Assembly: GCF_004320525.1 (NCBI RefSeq)
Contig: NZ_SIHX01000002.1
Coordinates: 496,001 to 560,000, forward strand
Origin: Arthrobacter sp. S39
GTDB lineage: Bacteria > Actinomycetota > Actinomycetes > Actinomycetales > Micrococcaceae
Length of the DNA: 64,000 nucleotides
Reading direction: 5' to 3'
A program made the translations under genes and the position numbers. Positions 35,046 through 42,924 of this stretch are shown here, one piece after another (the first letter of the stretch is position 1; every line of letters starts with the position of its first letter). Under the pieces are notes generated by a model, which worked only from the letters and a program-made list of their open reading frames with translations, had not been told where the DNA came from and searched no databases.

Positions 35046-36932
35046 GTGTCTTTCCAGCCCCTGACCGATGACCAGCCCGAACCGTCCGCTTCCGTCCAGG
35101 CCCGGCTGGCACCTCCTGTCCGGGTACTGTCCGCGGGACCGTGGACTGCCCGGCTTGTGGGCGATGAGCTGGCCCACATCAGCTTTGCGGGCAGGCCGGT
35201 GCTGCGGGCCGTCAAGGCTGTTGTCCGGGACCAGGACTGGAGGACTCCGCAGCCTTCGGTCCGAAGCGTGGAGATCAAGCAGGACGACAACGGACTGCAC
35301 ACGCGCTGGACCGTTGTGTTTGCCGGCTACGGGGTGGATTATGACGCCGTCCTGAGCGCCGTTTTTACTCCCGCGACGGTGGAAATTTCCTTCGAAGGTA
35401 CTGCTGCGCACGGCTTCCGGAGCAACCGGATCGGCCTGGTGGTGCTCCACCCTCCCGCCGACGCGGGCAAGGACATCACTGTTGAGCACCCCGACGGCGG
35501 CAGCACGGCTTCGCAGTTTCCTCTCGATGTCAGCCCGCACCAGCCGTTGATGGACATCGCCGCCCTTGAGTGGGCCGATGCCGGCACAGCCTTCCGGCTG
35601 TCATTCACCGGTGACGTCTTTGAGACGGAGGACCAGCGGAACTGGACGGATGCCTCCTTCAAGACGTACAGCACGCCGCTGTCGCGCCCGTTTCCGGTGG
35701 ACATCGCGGCCGGGGACACTGTCAGGCAGTCCGTTCTCCTGGAGGCCGCCACCCTGGAGCCGCAGGAGGCGGTGGAAGCCGCCGCCGTTGCAGCCGCTGG
35801 CGACGCCGGTGGGCCCAGGGTGGTCACCGCGCACATAGGCGGTGAATCCGGCCGGGTTCCGGCGCTGGCCGTGGTTGCCGGGCCGCAGCCGGGCTTGCTC
35901 CCCGCGATCCCCGGGCTCGACGCCATCGTGGTGGAGCTCGTTGAGGAGTCCGGAGGCGCTGGCCAATCCGAGTCTGCCGGGTCCGGCTCTGACCGGTCCG
36001 GCTGGGCTGCCCAGTTGGACGCGGCGGCGGCCGCCGCGGCAGCCGTCCACGGAGCCGGGCTGGACATCCGGGCCGTAACCGCGGACCCCGCCGGCGCAGT
36101 GGCAGAACTCGCGCCGTACCTGGCCGAAGCCAAGAGGCTCGCCGTGTTCCATCCCGCCAGCCATGTCACCGAGCCGGACAGCTGGCAGGAATTTAAGGCG
36201 TCGGTGCGTGCCGCAGGGTTCGGTGGAAGCCTCCTCGCCGGAACCCGGGCCCACTTCACGGAACTGAACCGCGACAGCAGCCGCACGCCGTCGGACGCCG
36301 ACGCCCTGACGTTCAGCATCACGCCGCAGATGCACAGCACCGAGGCCGCGCACATCATCGACAGTGTGCCGATGCAGCGGCTCGCGGCCCTCAATGCGCT
36401 GCAGTTGGCGGGCGGACGGCCTGTCCACGTGGGCCCGGTGACACTGCTGCCGCGGTTCAACGCTGTGGCCACGTCCGGCGACGATGCCGAAGCCGAAGCG
36501 GATGAACTGCAGGACCAGCCGTTCACCGCGGCGTGGATGCTGGCGAGCATCAGTGCGCTGACCCTGGACGGAGTGGCGTCCGTCAGCTACTTCGAGGCGT
36601 CCGGTCCGCGGGGGATTTCCGACGTCGATGGCCGGCTGAATCCGGCCGGTGAACTGCTGAAGCAACTCGCAGCGCTGCGGGACTCCGTGGTGTTGTCGGT
36701 CGAGGCGGGGCAGGCGGATGCGGACGCTGTGACTTTGTACCCGGTGCAGTCACCGGAGGGTCTGGTTATTTTTGCCGGTAATCTCTCCGGCGCGGCGGTT
36801 GCCGTGGACGTCCGGCTTCCGGACGGAGCCGGCGCGGGCGACGGCGACACTGCACTTGGGCGCCTGGACCTCGGACCGTGGTCCGCCGGCGTCGTCCGTT
36901 TTCCGGCAGCCGATTTCCCGGCACCCAGCTGA
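35046..36932 (+). CDS. apnL: Probable D-apionolactonase (ApnL-like three-domain protein)
   Basis: A 628-residue cytoplasmic protein starting at GTG 35046. The N-terminal ~220 residues look like a beta-sandwich (VRVLSAGPWTARLVGDELAH; GFRSNRIGLVVLHPPADAG; VFETEDQRNWTDASFKTYS), the middle ~300 like a TIM barrel ([31 protein letters not shown]-like segment ALTFSITPQMHSTEAAHIID), and the C-terminal ~90 another sandwich. D-apionate lactonase (ApnL) is described as a large enzyme of this three-part design, unlike ordinary lactonases. NWTDASFKTY and ITPQMHSTE are candidate active-site regions. Operator sharing with the apnO/oiaC operon supports the call. I am relying on memory of the family and its size. 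Confidence 0.62.
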   Translation: MSFQPLTDDQPEPSASVQARLAPPVRVLSAGPWTARLVGDELAHISFAGRPVLRAVKAVVRDQDWRTPQPSVRSVEIKQDDNGLHTRWTVVFAGYGVDYDAVLSAVFTPATVEISFEGTAAHGFRSNRIGLVVLHPPADAGKDITVEHPDGGSTASQFPLDVSPHQPLMDIAALEWADAGTAFRLSFTGDVFETEDQRNWTDASFKTYSTPLSRPFPVDIAAGDTVRQSVLLEAATLEPQEAVEAAAVAAAGDAGGPRVVTAHIGGESGRVPALAVVAGPQPGLLPAIPGLDAIVVELVEESGGAGQSESAGSGSDRSGWAAQLDAAAAAAAAVHGAGLDIRAVTADPAGAVAELAPYLAEAKRLAVFHPASHVTEPDSWQEFKASVRAAGFGGSLLAGTRAHFTELNRDSSRTPSDADALTFSITPQMHSTEAAHIIDSVPMQRLAALNALQLAGGRPVHVGPVTLLPRFNAVATSGDDAEAEADELQDQPFTAAWMLASISALTLDGVASVSYFEASGPRGISDVDGRLNPAGELLKQLAALRDSVVLSVEAGQADADAVTLYPVQSPEGLVIFAGNLSGAAVAVDVRLPDGAGAGDGDTALGRLDLGPWSAGVVRFPAADFPAPS

Positions 36933-36995
36933 TCCGCCCCACATGCTTGCTGCCGGCTTCCGACGGCGGCGCCACCTTAGCGAAAGGAGACCCCG

Positions 36996-37751
36996 ATGGG
37001 TCTGCGTCTTGAAGGAAAAACTGCCCTGGTCACCGGGGCGGGCTCGGGGATCGGCCTGGCCGTTGCCCAACGGTTCGTCGCCGAAGGGGCCACGGTCTAC
37101 TTCGCCGACATCAACGTGGAGGCTGCCGAAAAGGCCGCCGCCGCCACAGGCGCTTCCGGCGCGCACGCCCTCCGGATGGACATTTCGGACGAGGCGAGTG
37201 TAATTGCCGCCTACGCCGCCGTGGCCGAGACCGCCAGCCTCGACGTGGTGGTGGCGAACGCCGGAGTCCAGCTGTTCGGGCAGGACGCCAAGGTGGGTGA
37301 CCTGGACCTGGCCATCTGGGAGAAGACGGTCACCATCAACCAGCGCGGAGCGTTCCTCACCCTCAAGCATGCTGTCCGGGCCATGGAAGGACACGGCGGG
37401 TCCATCATCTGCACGGGAAGCCCCACAGCCGTGGTGGCCTGCGGGCAGACCTTCACCGCATACACCAGCTCCAAGGCCGGAGTCCATGGTCTCGCAAGGG
37501 TGGTGGCGGCCGATTACGCACACGCCGGAATCCGCGTGAACATCGTGGTGCCGGGCTACACGGAAACGCCCCTGGTCCAGGCCATCGCTGACGACCCCGT
37601 GAGCCGCGCCGGCCTGGTGGACTCCACCATGCTGGGTCGGCCCGGGACTGCAGCAGATGTGGAGGGCATCATGGTGTTCCTCGCCAGCGATGACTCCGCC
37701 TACGCCACCGGCGGGATCTTCACCGTGGACGGCGGCCTGACGGCGCTGTAG
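36996..37751 (+). CDS. Short-chain dehydrogenase/reductase, candidate D-apiose dehydrogenase
   Basis: A 251-residue classical SDR: cofactor motif VTGAGSGIGLAV, acidic residue after strand 2 (YFADINVEAAE) favouring NAD, NAGVQ, and catalytic Ser142, Tyr156 and Lys160 (YTSSK). AAAGGAGACCCC precedes ATG 36996. It follows the lactonase gene by 63 bases in the same transcription unit. The lactonase needs a sugar-1-dehydrogenase partner, and this is the only such enzyme in the locus, so it may oxidise D-apiose to apionolactone. The known D-apiose dehydrogenase is, as I recall, from another family. A role on a different sugar or on L-threonate-like compounds is possible. Confidence 0.8.
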   Translation: MGLRLEGKTALVTGAGSGIGLAVAQRFVAEGATVYFADINVEAAEKAAAATGASGAHALRMDISDEASVIAAYAAVAETASLDVVVANAGVQLFGQDAKVGDLDLAIWEKTVTINQRGAFLTLKHAVRAMEGHGGSIICTGSPTAVVACGQTFTAYTSSKAGVHGLARVVAADYAHAGIRVNIVVPGYTETPLVQAIADDPVSRAGLVDSTMLGRPGTAADVEGIMVFLASDDSAYATGGIFTVDGGLTAL

Positions 37752-39315
37752 GGCGCACTCCAGCCCCGTAATCCCGTAGCAAATCCTGTATCTGCGCCGG
37801 CCAGTGGGGTGGTTCCCAGTCCTGGTGTTCGCTTTGGTACCGGCGGCCGGTGGGTGAAATCCAGCCGGGCGGTTCGTTGGTGCTGGCGTTTGTGGGTGTC
37901 CAGGCTGTGGAGTGTTTCAGCCGGTGGTGTTTGCGGCAAAGTGACCCGAGATTGGATATACCGGTGGTCCCGCCGTCGGCCCAGGCGAGGATGTGGTCGG
38001 CTTCGTTGTCCAGGGAATGGTTGCTGCAGCCGGGAAACGAACATCTCCCGTCCCGGAGTCTGAGCCATCGCCGCATCGCAGGTGGGATCCGGTAGCTTTC
38101 CCTTCCGATTTCCAGCGGTGCGCCGTTGCGCGGATCGATGAGGACCCGGCGGAATGAGGATGCCCGGTCGGCTACGAGTTTGCGGGCCATGGAGGCGGGG
38201 ATGGGGCCGTAGCCGTCGAGGTCGGCGGGTTCGTCGGTGAGGCCCATCAGGGCAAAGACCGGCACTGTCACCAGGACCTGCGCCGCCGGCGACGGAACAC
38301 GGCCAGAATCGACCCCGCCAGGGGCCGGAACCAGGCCGGGCACAGCATCATCGATCCCGTCAGTGACCGGAATGCCGCCAGCCACAGCATCATCGACCCC
38401 GTCCGTGACCGGAACACCGCCAGCCACGCCATCATCGCTGGGTCTGGTGCTGGTTCTGGTGGTCGCTAAACCTGTCCTGCTGCCGGCGGCTGCTTCCGTG
38501 CTGCCGTCCATTGGGTTGCTGGTGGTGGTGAAGCCGGCGCTGAGGAGTACTTTGGCGGCGACATCTGCCCGGAGCTGGGTCAGTGTCCTGCCCTCGGTGC
38601 GGCTTTGGAGTGCCCGGGCGGTGGCGGTGATGCCGTTCCAGATCCCGGCGGCCTGGTCCGCAGGCAGGTAGGCGCTGAGCCAGGCCATGCCGTCCCGGTC
38701 CGGGGCGTACTCCAGCCGCCGGTCCAGGAAGCTTTTGGCGTGGCGTTTCTCGATGCTGACCGGGTGGTGGCGTTCCCGCCACGTCCGGGCTTTGTGCCGG
38801 AACCGCGCCGGGACCATGTTCCCGACCGGGCACGTGGCGGGGTTGGGTGCTTCCGGGTCAAGGAAGTGGGCTTCCAACGCTGCGGCGCCGGCTGGATTCA
38901 GGCTGGCTGCCTCGTCGACCATGACCCTCGCGTGCTGCCACGACACCAACCCCTGCTCCAAAGCGGCCTGGGTCAGCGGCAGGGTGGTGGTCAGTTCGTG
39001 GGACTGGGCCAGCAGGGCAGAGGCCGAGCGTTCACTCACCGTCAGCGCACAGGCGACCTCCGCCACGACGCCCATTTCCCGGGCCAGGCGCTGATGCGGC
39101 TGCTCATCCGGAGCGGACATCGCCCGGGTTGCGTTGGCGAACCCGGCGGCGAAGCGCACTTTCCTGGCAGCCAGCATGGCCTCCATCCGGGCAGTCTCTT
39201 CGAGGCCCTCCAGGCACGCATCTGCCCGGTCACGGAGCGGGTCCGTGCCGGTGGACCCGGAGCGGCGCTCGCTGCGTTCCGCCAACACCGCCAGCGCAGC
39301 CATGGAAGCCATCAT
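37720..39315 (-). CDS. DUF222 / HNH endonuclease domain protein (13E12-repeat type)
   Basis: A 531-residue protein. Residues 20-270 are a DUF222 helical region ([50 protein letters not shown]). The C-terminal HNH domain has CSFPGC, NEADHILAWADGGTTGISNL and CRKHHRLKH, with zinc-binding Cys pairs and catalytic His. Such proteins are multi-copy in actinobacterial genomes and are thought to be nuclease or selfish-element related. Between the domains lies a variable linker with 42-bp tandem repeats. Its 3' end overlaps that of the convergent SDR gene by 32 bases. It separates the apionate locus from the CAZyme locus. Confidence 0.9.
   Translation of the reverse strand: MMASMAALAVLAERSERRSGSTGTDPLRDRADACLEGLEETARMEAMLAARKVRFAAGFANATRAMSAPDEQPHQRLAREMGVVAEVACALTVSERSASALLAQSHELTTTLPLTQAALEQGLVSWQHARVMVDEAASLNPAGAAALEAHFLDPEAPNPATCPVGNMVPARFRHKARTWRERHHPVSIEKRHAKSFLDRRLEYAPDRDGMAWLSAYLPADQAAGIWNGITATARALQSRTEGRTLTQLRADVAAKVLLSAGFTTTSNPMDGSTEAAAGSRTGLATTRTSTRPSDDGVAGGVPVTDGVDDAVAGGIPVTDGIDDAVPGLVPAPGGVDSGRVPSPAAQVLVTVPVFALMGLTDEPADLDGYGPIPASMARKLVADRASSFRRVLIDPRNGAPLEIGRESYRIPPAMRRWLRLRDGRCSFPGCSNHSLDNEADHILAWADGGTTGISNLGSLCRKHHRLKHSTAWTPTNASTNEPPGWISPTGRRYQSEHQDWEPPHWPAQIQDLLRDYGAGVRPTAPSGRRPR
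38341..38437 (-). repeat. 42-bp tandem repeat in the HNH gene linker
   Basis: Units 38341-38382 and 38383-38424 are near-identical, with a partial third to 38437. They encode DDAVAGGIPVTDGI-like 14-residue repeats between the DUF222 and HNH domains; the unit length keeps the frame. Confidence 0.88.
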
Positions 39316-39466
39316 GGCCTACATCGAATCCACTGCTGCGGCGTTTCCCATACCCCCATCATCCTGCGACGCACCGCCAAAAACCCCGAAGCAAATGCCC
39401 TATGTGGATAACCTCCAGCCACTCCCCAAAGCCACTTCCTGGAGGGCTTTCGGCTGCCAAGCGGGA

Positions 39467-39528
39467 GGGCCCCAAGTGTACGTTCACGCTGTCTTTGTTG
39501 GGATGGGGCCGTAAGTGTACGTTCGCGC
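39467..39528 (+). repeat. Two direct copies of palindrome family A unit
   Basis: GGGCC-x2-AAGTGTACGTTC followed by A/GCGC occurs at 39467-39489 and 39506-39528 in the same orientation, matching the arms of the inverted pair at 374-437. It lies in the 245-bp gap between the HNH start and the TetR stop, which holds no other feature I can identify. Confidence 0.8.
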
Positions 39529-39560
39529 CGGGGTGTTGCGGGCAGGTGGAGGGGGAACCC

Positions 39561-40199
39561 CTAGAACTTTTCCGTGGTGATGGCCTCAAGGAACGCGACG
39601 ACTTCGGCGGGCATGTCCACTGAGTCGTTGTCCAGCAGCCACTGCACCTGCAGGCCATCCATGAGGGCGGCGAGCTGGCGTGCGGCGGCGGCGGGCACGA
39701 TGCCGGGACGCAACTGGCTCCGCCCGTCCAGCTCGTCAAACGCGTCGGTCATGATGCCACGGACCCAGTTGTAGCGCCGTTGGAAGTACTCGTGGGCCGG
39801 ATGGTCGGGATCGGTGGCTTCAGCCGACAGGACGCAGTACAGGGCCACCAGTCCGGGGATGGTGGTGTTGTAGCGCGTGAGCTCCACCAGGCCGTGGAGC
39901 AACCCAATCCCCTGGGCAGTCAGTGCGCCCGTCCGCGCAACGGATTCCTCGTCCCTCAGGGTCAGGACAGCCTCCAGCAGGGCTTCCTTGTTGGGGAAGT
40001 GGTGCAGCAGTCCGGCCTGTGTCAGGCCCACCTTGTCGGCCACATCCTTCAGCGAACCTGCGCGGTAGCCCGACGTCGAAAACACCTCGAACGCCGCCGT
40101 CAGGATCTCCTGGCGGCGGGCCTCGGTCTTGGCGTAGCTGCCCCGCGGCCGGCCCCGGCGGGGTGCCTCGGCGACCGCCGTGGCAGGCGTGTCAGTCAT
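39561..40199 (-). CDS. TetR-family regulator of the glycoside-uptake operon
   Basis: A 212-residue regulator with HTH VFSTSGYRAGSLKDVADKVG then LTQAGLLHHFPNKEALLEAV, preceded by an AT-hook-like basic stretch (PRRGRPRGSYAKTEARR). The C-terminal ligand domain includes LVELTRYNTTIPGLVALYCV. It is divergent from the ABC transporter/CAZyme operon, and a near-perfect 30-base palindrome lies between them, so it probably represses that operon until a sugar or aglycone binds. Confidence 0.9.
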   Translation of the reverse strand: MTDTPATAVAEAPRRGRPRGSYAKTEARRQEILTAAFEVFSTSGYRAGSLKDVADKVGLTQAGLLHHFPNKEALLEAVLTLRDEESVARTGALTAQGIGLLHGLVELTRYNTTIPGLVALYCVLSAEATDPDHPAHEYFQRRYNWVRGIMTDAFDELDGRSQLRPGIVPAAAARQLAALMDGLQVQWLLDNDSVDMPAEVVAFLEAITTEKF

Positions 40200-40240
40200 C
40201 GCATAACCCTAACAAGGTAGCTTTCGCGTGCGGAAAGCCA

Positions 40241-40324
40241 ATTGGTCAACCGCTGTGGGTGGCGTCACATTTCGGGATGATTCAAAAATCCGAAATGAAA
40301 ACCTAGTACCCACTAGGTTTTCAT
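40241..40324. promoter_or_regulatory. Operator cluster between TetR gene and transporter operon
   Basis: Three elements. A half-site ATTGGTCAACCG (40241-40252) is identical to half of the two GntR operators. An imperfect inverted repeat ATTTCGGGAT/ATCCGAAAT spans 40269-40296. A perfect 13-bp inverted repeat with spacer ACCC (40295-40307 and 40312-40324, ATGAAAACCTAGT) is the best TetR operator. It ends 62 bases before the binding-protein ATG. Confidence 0.7.
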
Positions 40325-40385
40325 GTTACGGTCTTTCCCAATGGCAGTCCATGGTGGACGCCACTGATCGTGAAAGGGACCAAAG

Positions 40386-41906
40386 ATGTTCCGATCCAAG
40401 CGAATGGCCGCCGTTGTTGCCGCCGTTGCCCTGAGCCTCGCCGGCTGCTCCGCCGGTGGAGATGCCACCGCAGAACAGTCCGCACAAACCCTCACCCTCG
40501 GCGCCATCCAGTCGCCCAAGACGTTCGATGCCAGCCAGTCCGAATTCGCCAACCTCTCGCCGTTCTACCAGGCCGTCTACGACACCCTGCTCCGCATGCA
40601 GCCGGACGGGACGCTGGTGCCCATGCTGGCGACCGAATGGAACTACAACGCGGACAAGACCGTCCTGACCCTGAAGCTCCGCGATGACGTGAAGTTCACT
40701 GACGGGACCGCATTCAACGCCGACGCCGCCAAACAGAACCTCGAACGCTTCAAAGCCGGGACCTCCCCGGACGCCCAGTTCCTTGCGGCGCTGAAGACGG
40801 CCACGGCCGTAGATGCCACCACCCTGGAACTGACCCTCTCCGCCCCGGATCCTGCCTTCCTGAACTACCTGTCCAAGGACGCGTCGTTCATGCAGAGCCC
40901 AAAGTCGTTCGCAAACACGGACATCGCCACCAACCCGGTCGGCTCCGGCCCGTACGTGCTGGACACCGCAGCCACTGTCACCGGAACGTCCTACACGTAC
41001 AAGCGAAACCCGGACTACTGGGACAAGGACCTCGTCCACTACGACAACCTGGTCCTGAACGTCTACCTCGACCAGACGTCCCTGCTGAACGCCATCAAGT
41101 CCGGCACCCTGAACGGCGCCAACACCATTGACAACAACACGCTTACGGAGATCGAGGCTGCCGGCTACAAGGTCAATCCCCTGGCCCTGAACTGGTCCGG
41201 CCTGATCCTCTTCGACCGTGCCGGCACCACCAACCCCGCCCTCAAGGACGTCCGCGTCCGGCAGGCGCTCAACTACGCCTTCGACACGAAGGCGCTGCTG
41301 GCCTCCATCGGCCAGGGCCACGGCGAGCTGACCGCCCAGGTGTTCCCGCCGTCGTCGGACGCCTATGACAAGTCGCTGGACTCCCGGTACGCCTACGACC
41401 CAGCCAAAGCCAAGGCACTGCTGGCCGAGGCCGGCTACGCCAGTGGCCTGACGCTGAAACTGCCGTCCTCCACCCTCCTGGGCAACACCATTCCGGCGCT
41501 GATCACCCAGCAGCTCAAGGATGTGGGCATCACCGCAGAATTCACCGACACCGGCAACAACTTCATCGCCGACCTCCTGGCACCGAAGTACGGCGTCAGC
41601 TACATGATCCTGGAGCAGCAGTCCGACTGGCAGCTGATCAACATGAAGCTCACCCCGGGCGCCCCGTGGAACCCGTACAACTACGAGGATCCCAAGGTGG
41701 ATGAACTGGTCAACAAGGTTCACGTCGGCTCTGCGGACGAGCAGAAGTCCGCGGCCAAGGAACTGAACAAGTACATCGTGGAGCAGGCCTGGTTCGCGCC
41801 GTGGTTCCGCCCGCAGTCCAGCTTCGTCACTGACGCCAAGACCAACGTCGAGGTCCAGACGGGTAACGCCTACCCGTTCATCTGGTCCTTTACCCCCGCC
41901 TCCTAG
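40386..41906 (+). CDS. Family 5 ABC transporter substrate-binding lipoprotein
   Basis: A 506-residue lipoprotein: signal MFRSKRMAAVVAAVALSLAG with lipobox LAGC, then an SBP_bac_5 domain (LTLGAIQSPKTFDASQSEFA; LLRMQPDGTLVPMLATEW; LTLKLRDDVKFTDGTAF; VGSGPYVLD; VRQALNYAFDTKALL). This fold binds peptides but also di- and oligosaccharides such as cellobiose or xyloglucan fragments. Linkage with four glycoside hydrolase genes implies an oligosaccharide or plant glycoside. A strong hairpin follows the gene. Confidence 0.9.
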   Translation: MFRSKRMAAVVAAVALSLAGCSAGGDATAEQSAQTLTLGAIQSPKTFDASQSEFANLSPFYQAVYDTLLRMQPDGTLVPMLATEWNYNADKTVLTLKLRDDVKFTDGTAFNADAAKQNLERFKAGTSPDAQFLAALKTATAVDATTLELTLSAPDPAFLNYLSKDASFMQSPKSFANTDIATNPVGSGPYVLDTAATVTGTSYTYKRNPDYWDKDLVHYDNLVLNVYLDQTSLLNAIKSGTLNGANTIDNNTLTEIEAAGYKVNPLALNWSGLILFDRAGTTNPALKDVRVRQALNYAFDTKALLASIGQGHGELTAQVFPPSSDAYDKSLDSRYAYDPAKAKALLAEAGYASGLTLKLPSSTLLGNTIPALITQQLKDVGITAEFTDTGNNFIADLLAPKYGVSYMILEQQSDWQLINMKLTPGAPWNPYNYEDPKVDELVNKVHVGSADEQKSAAKELNKYIVEQAWFAPWFRPQSSFVTDAKTNVEVQTGNAYPFIWSFTPAS

Positions 41907-41911
41907 CGGAC

Positions 41912-41955
41912 AGCTGCCGGATCGGGCCGCATCGCAGCGGTCCGGTCCGGCAGCT
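41912..41955 (+). other. Intercistronic hairpin after the family 5 binding-protein gene
   Basis: Arms 41912-41930 and 41937-41955 pair along 19 bp with two G-U pairs around loop ATCGCA. No T-run follows, so it is more likely an mRNA-stabilising or attenuating element that lets the binding protein be made in excess of the permeases. Confidence 0.75.
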
Positions 41956-41982
41956 TCAGGAACCTTCCTTAAGGATTTTCGA

Positions 41983-42924
41983 ATGTACCGATTCGTGCTG
42001 CGGCGCCTGTTTTCCGGTGTCCTGTTGCTGTTCGTCATCACCACGGTCGCCTACCTGCTGCTGTACGCAGGCGGTGGCGACATCGCCCGCCGCATCGTGG
42101 GCCCCACCGCCAGCGACGCCCAGGTTGCGCTGAAAGCCAGCCAGCTGGGCCTGGACCGTCCGCTCCTGGTCCAGTACTGGGACTGGCTCACCAGCGCCCT
42201 GACCGGCGACCTCGGCCGGTCATGGTTCAACGGCCAGCTCGTCAGCGCCAGCGTCAGCAGCCGGGTCTCCGTCACCATCTCCCTGGTCCTTGGGGCCACC
42301 ATCATCGCGGCCGTCGTCTCGATCGTTGTGGCCGTCTGGGCGGCGGTCCGCCGCGGCTGGGTTGACCGTGTGGTCCAGTTTGTGGGCGTCCTCGGCTTCG
42401 CCATCCCGGGCTTCCTGATCGCCCTCGGACTCGTGTCCCTCTTCGCCCTGAACCTCAAGTGGTTCAAGGCCACCGGTTATGTCCCTATTACGACGTCGTT
42501 CGGCGGCTGGGCGGCGACGGTCACCTTGCCGATCATCGCCCTTTCCATCGGCTGCATTGCCGCCGTGGTCCAGCAAGTCCGCGGCTCACTGATCGATGCT
42601 CTCCGCCAGGATTACGTCCGGACGCTGCGCGCCCGAGGCTTGTCCTTCAACCGCGTTGTCTACAAGCACGTCCTGCGCAACGCCGGCGGCCCTGCCCTTG
42701 CCGTGCTCGCCGTGCAGTTCATCGGGCTGCTGGGCGGCGCCGTCATTGTTGAACAGATCTTCGCACTGCCCGGGCTCGGGCAGATCACGGTTACTGCCAC
42801 CGGCCAGGCCGACATCCCGGTCGTGATGGGAGTCGTCGTTGCGACGGCCGCCATCGTGGTGACCGTCAACCTCATCATCGACCTCGCCCAGGGCTGGCTC
42901 AATCCGAAAGTTCGGCTGTCATGA
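41983..42924 (+). CDS. ABC transporter permease, DppB/OppB type
   Basis: A 313-residue, six-helix permease. The N-terminal MYRFVLRRLFSGVLLLFVIT and GLDRPLLVQYWDWLTSALTG, and the loop DALRQDYVRTLRARGLSFNR (ATPase-contact EAA-like motif), are typical of DppB subunits. It pairs with the permease half of the next protein. The stop overlaps the next start (ATGA). Confidence 0.92.
   Translation: MYRFVLRRLFSGVLLLFVITTVAYLLLYAGGGDIARRIVGPTASDAQVALKASQLGLDRPLLVQYWDWLTSALTGDLGRSWFNGQLVSASVSSRVSVTISLVLGATIIAAVVSIVVAVWAAVRRGWVDRVVQFVGVLGFAIPGFLIALGLVSLFALNLKWFKATGYVPITTSFGGWAATVTLPIIALSIGCIAAVVQQVRGSLIDALRQDYVRTLRARGLSFNRVVYKHVLRNAGGPALAVLAVQFIGLLGGAVIVEQIFALPGLGQITVTATGQADIPVVMGVVVATAAIVVTVNLIIDLAQGWLNPKVRLS

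Noticed and set aside
37720..39315. Mobile intron or transposase
   Set aside because: The HNH domain is of the DUF222 13E12 type; no terminal repeats, intron structure or transposase motif is present.
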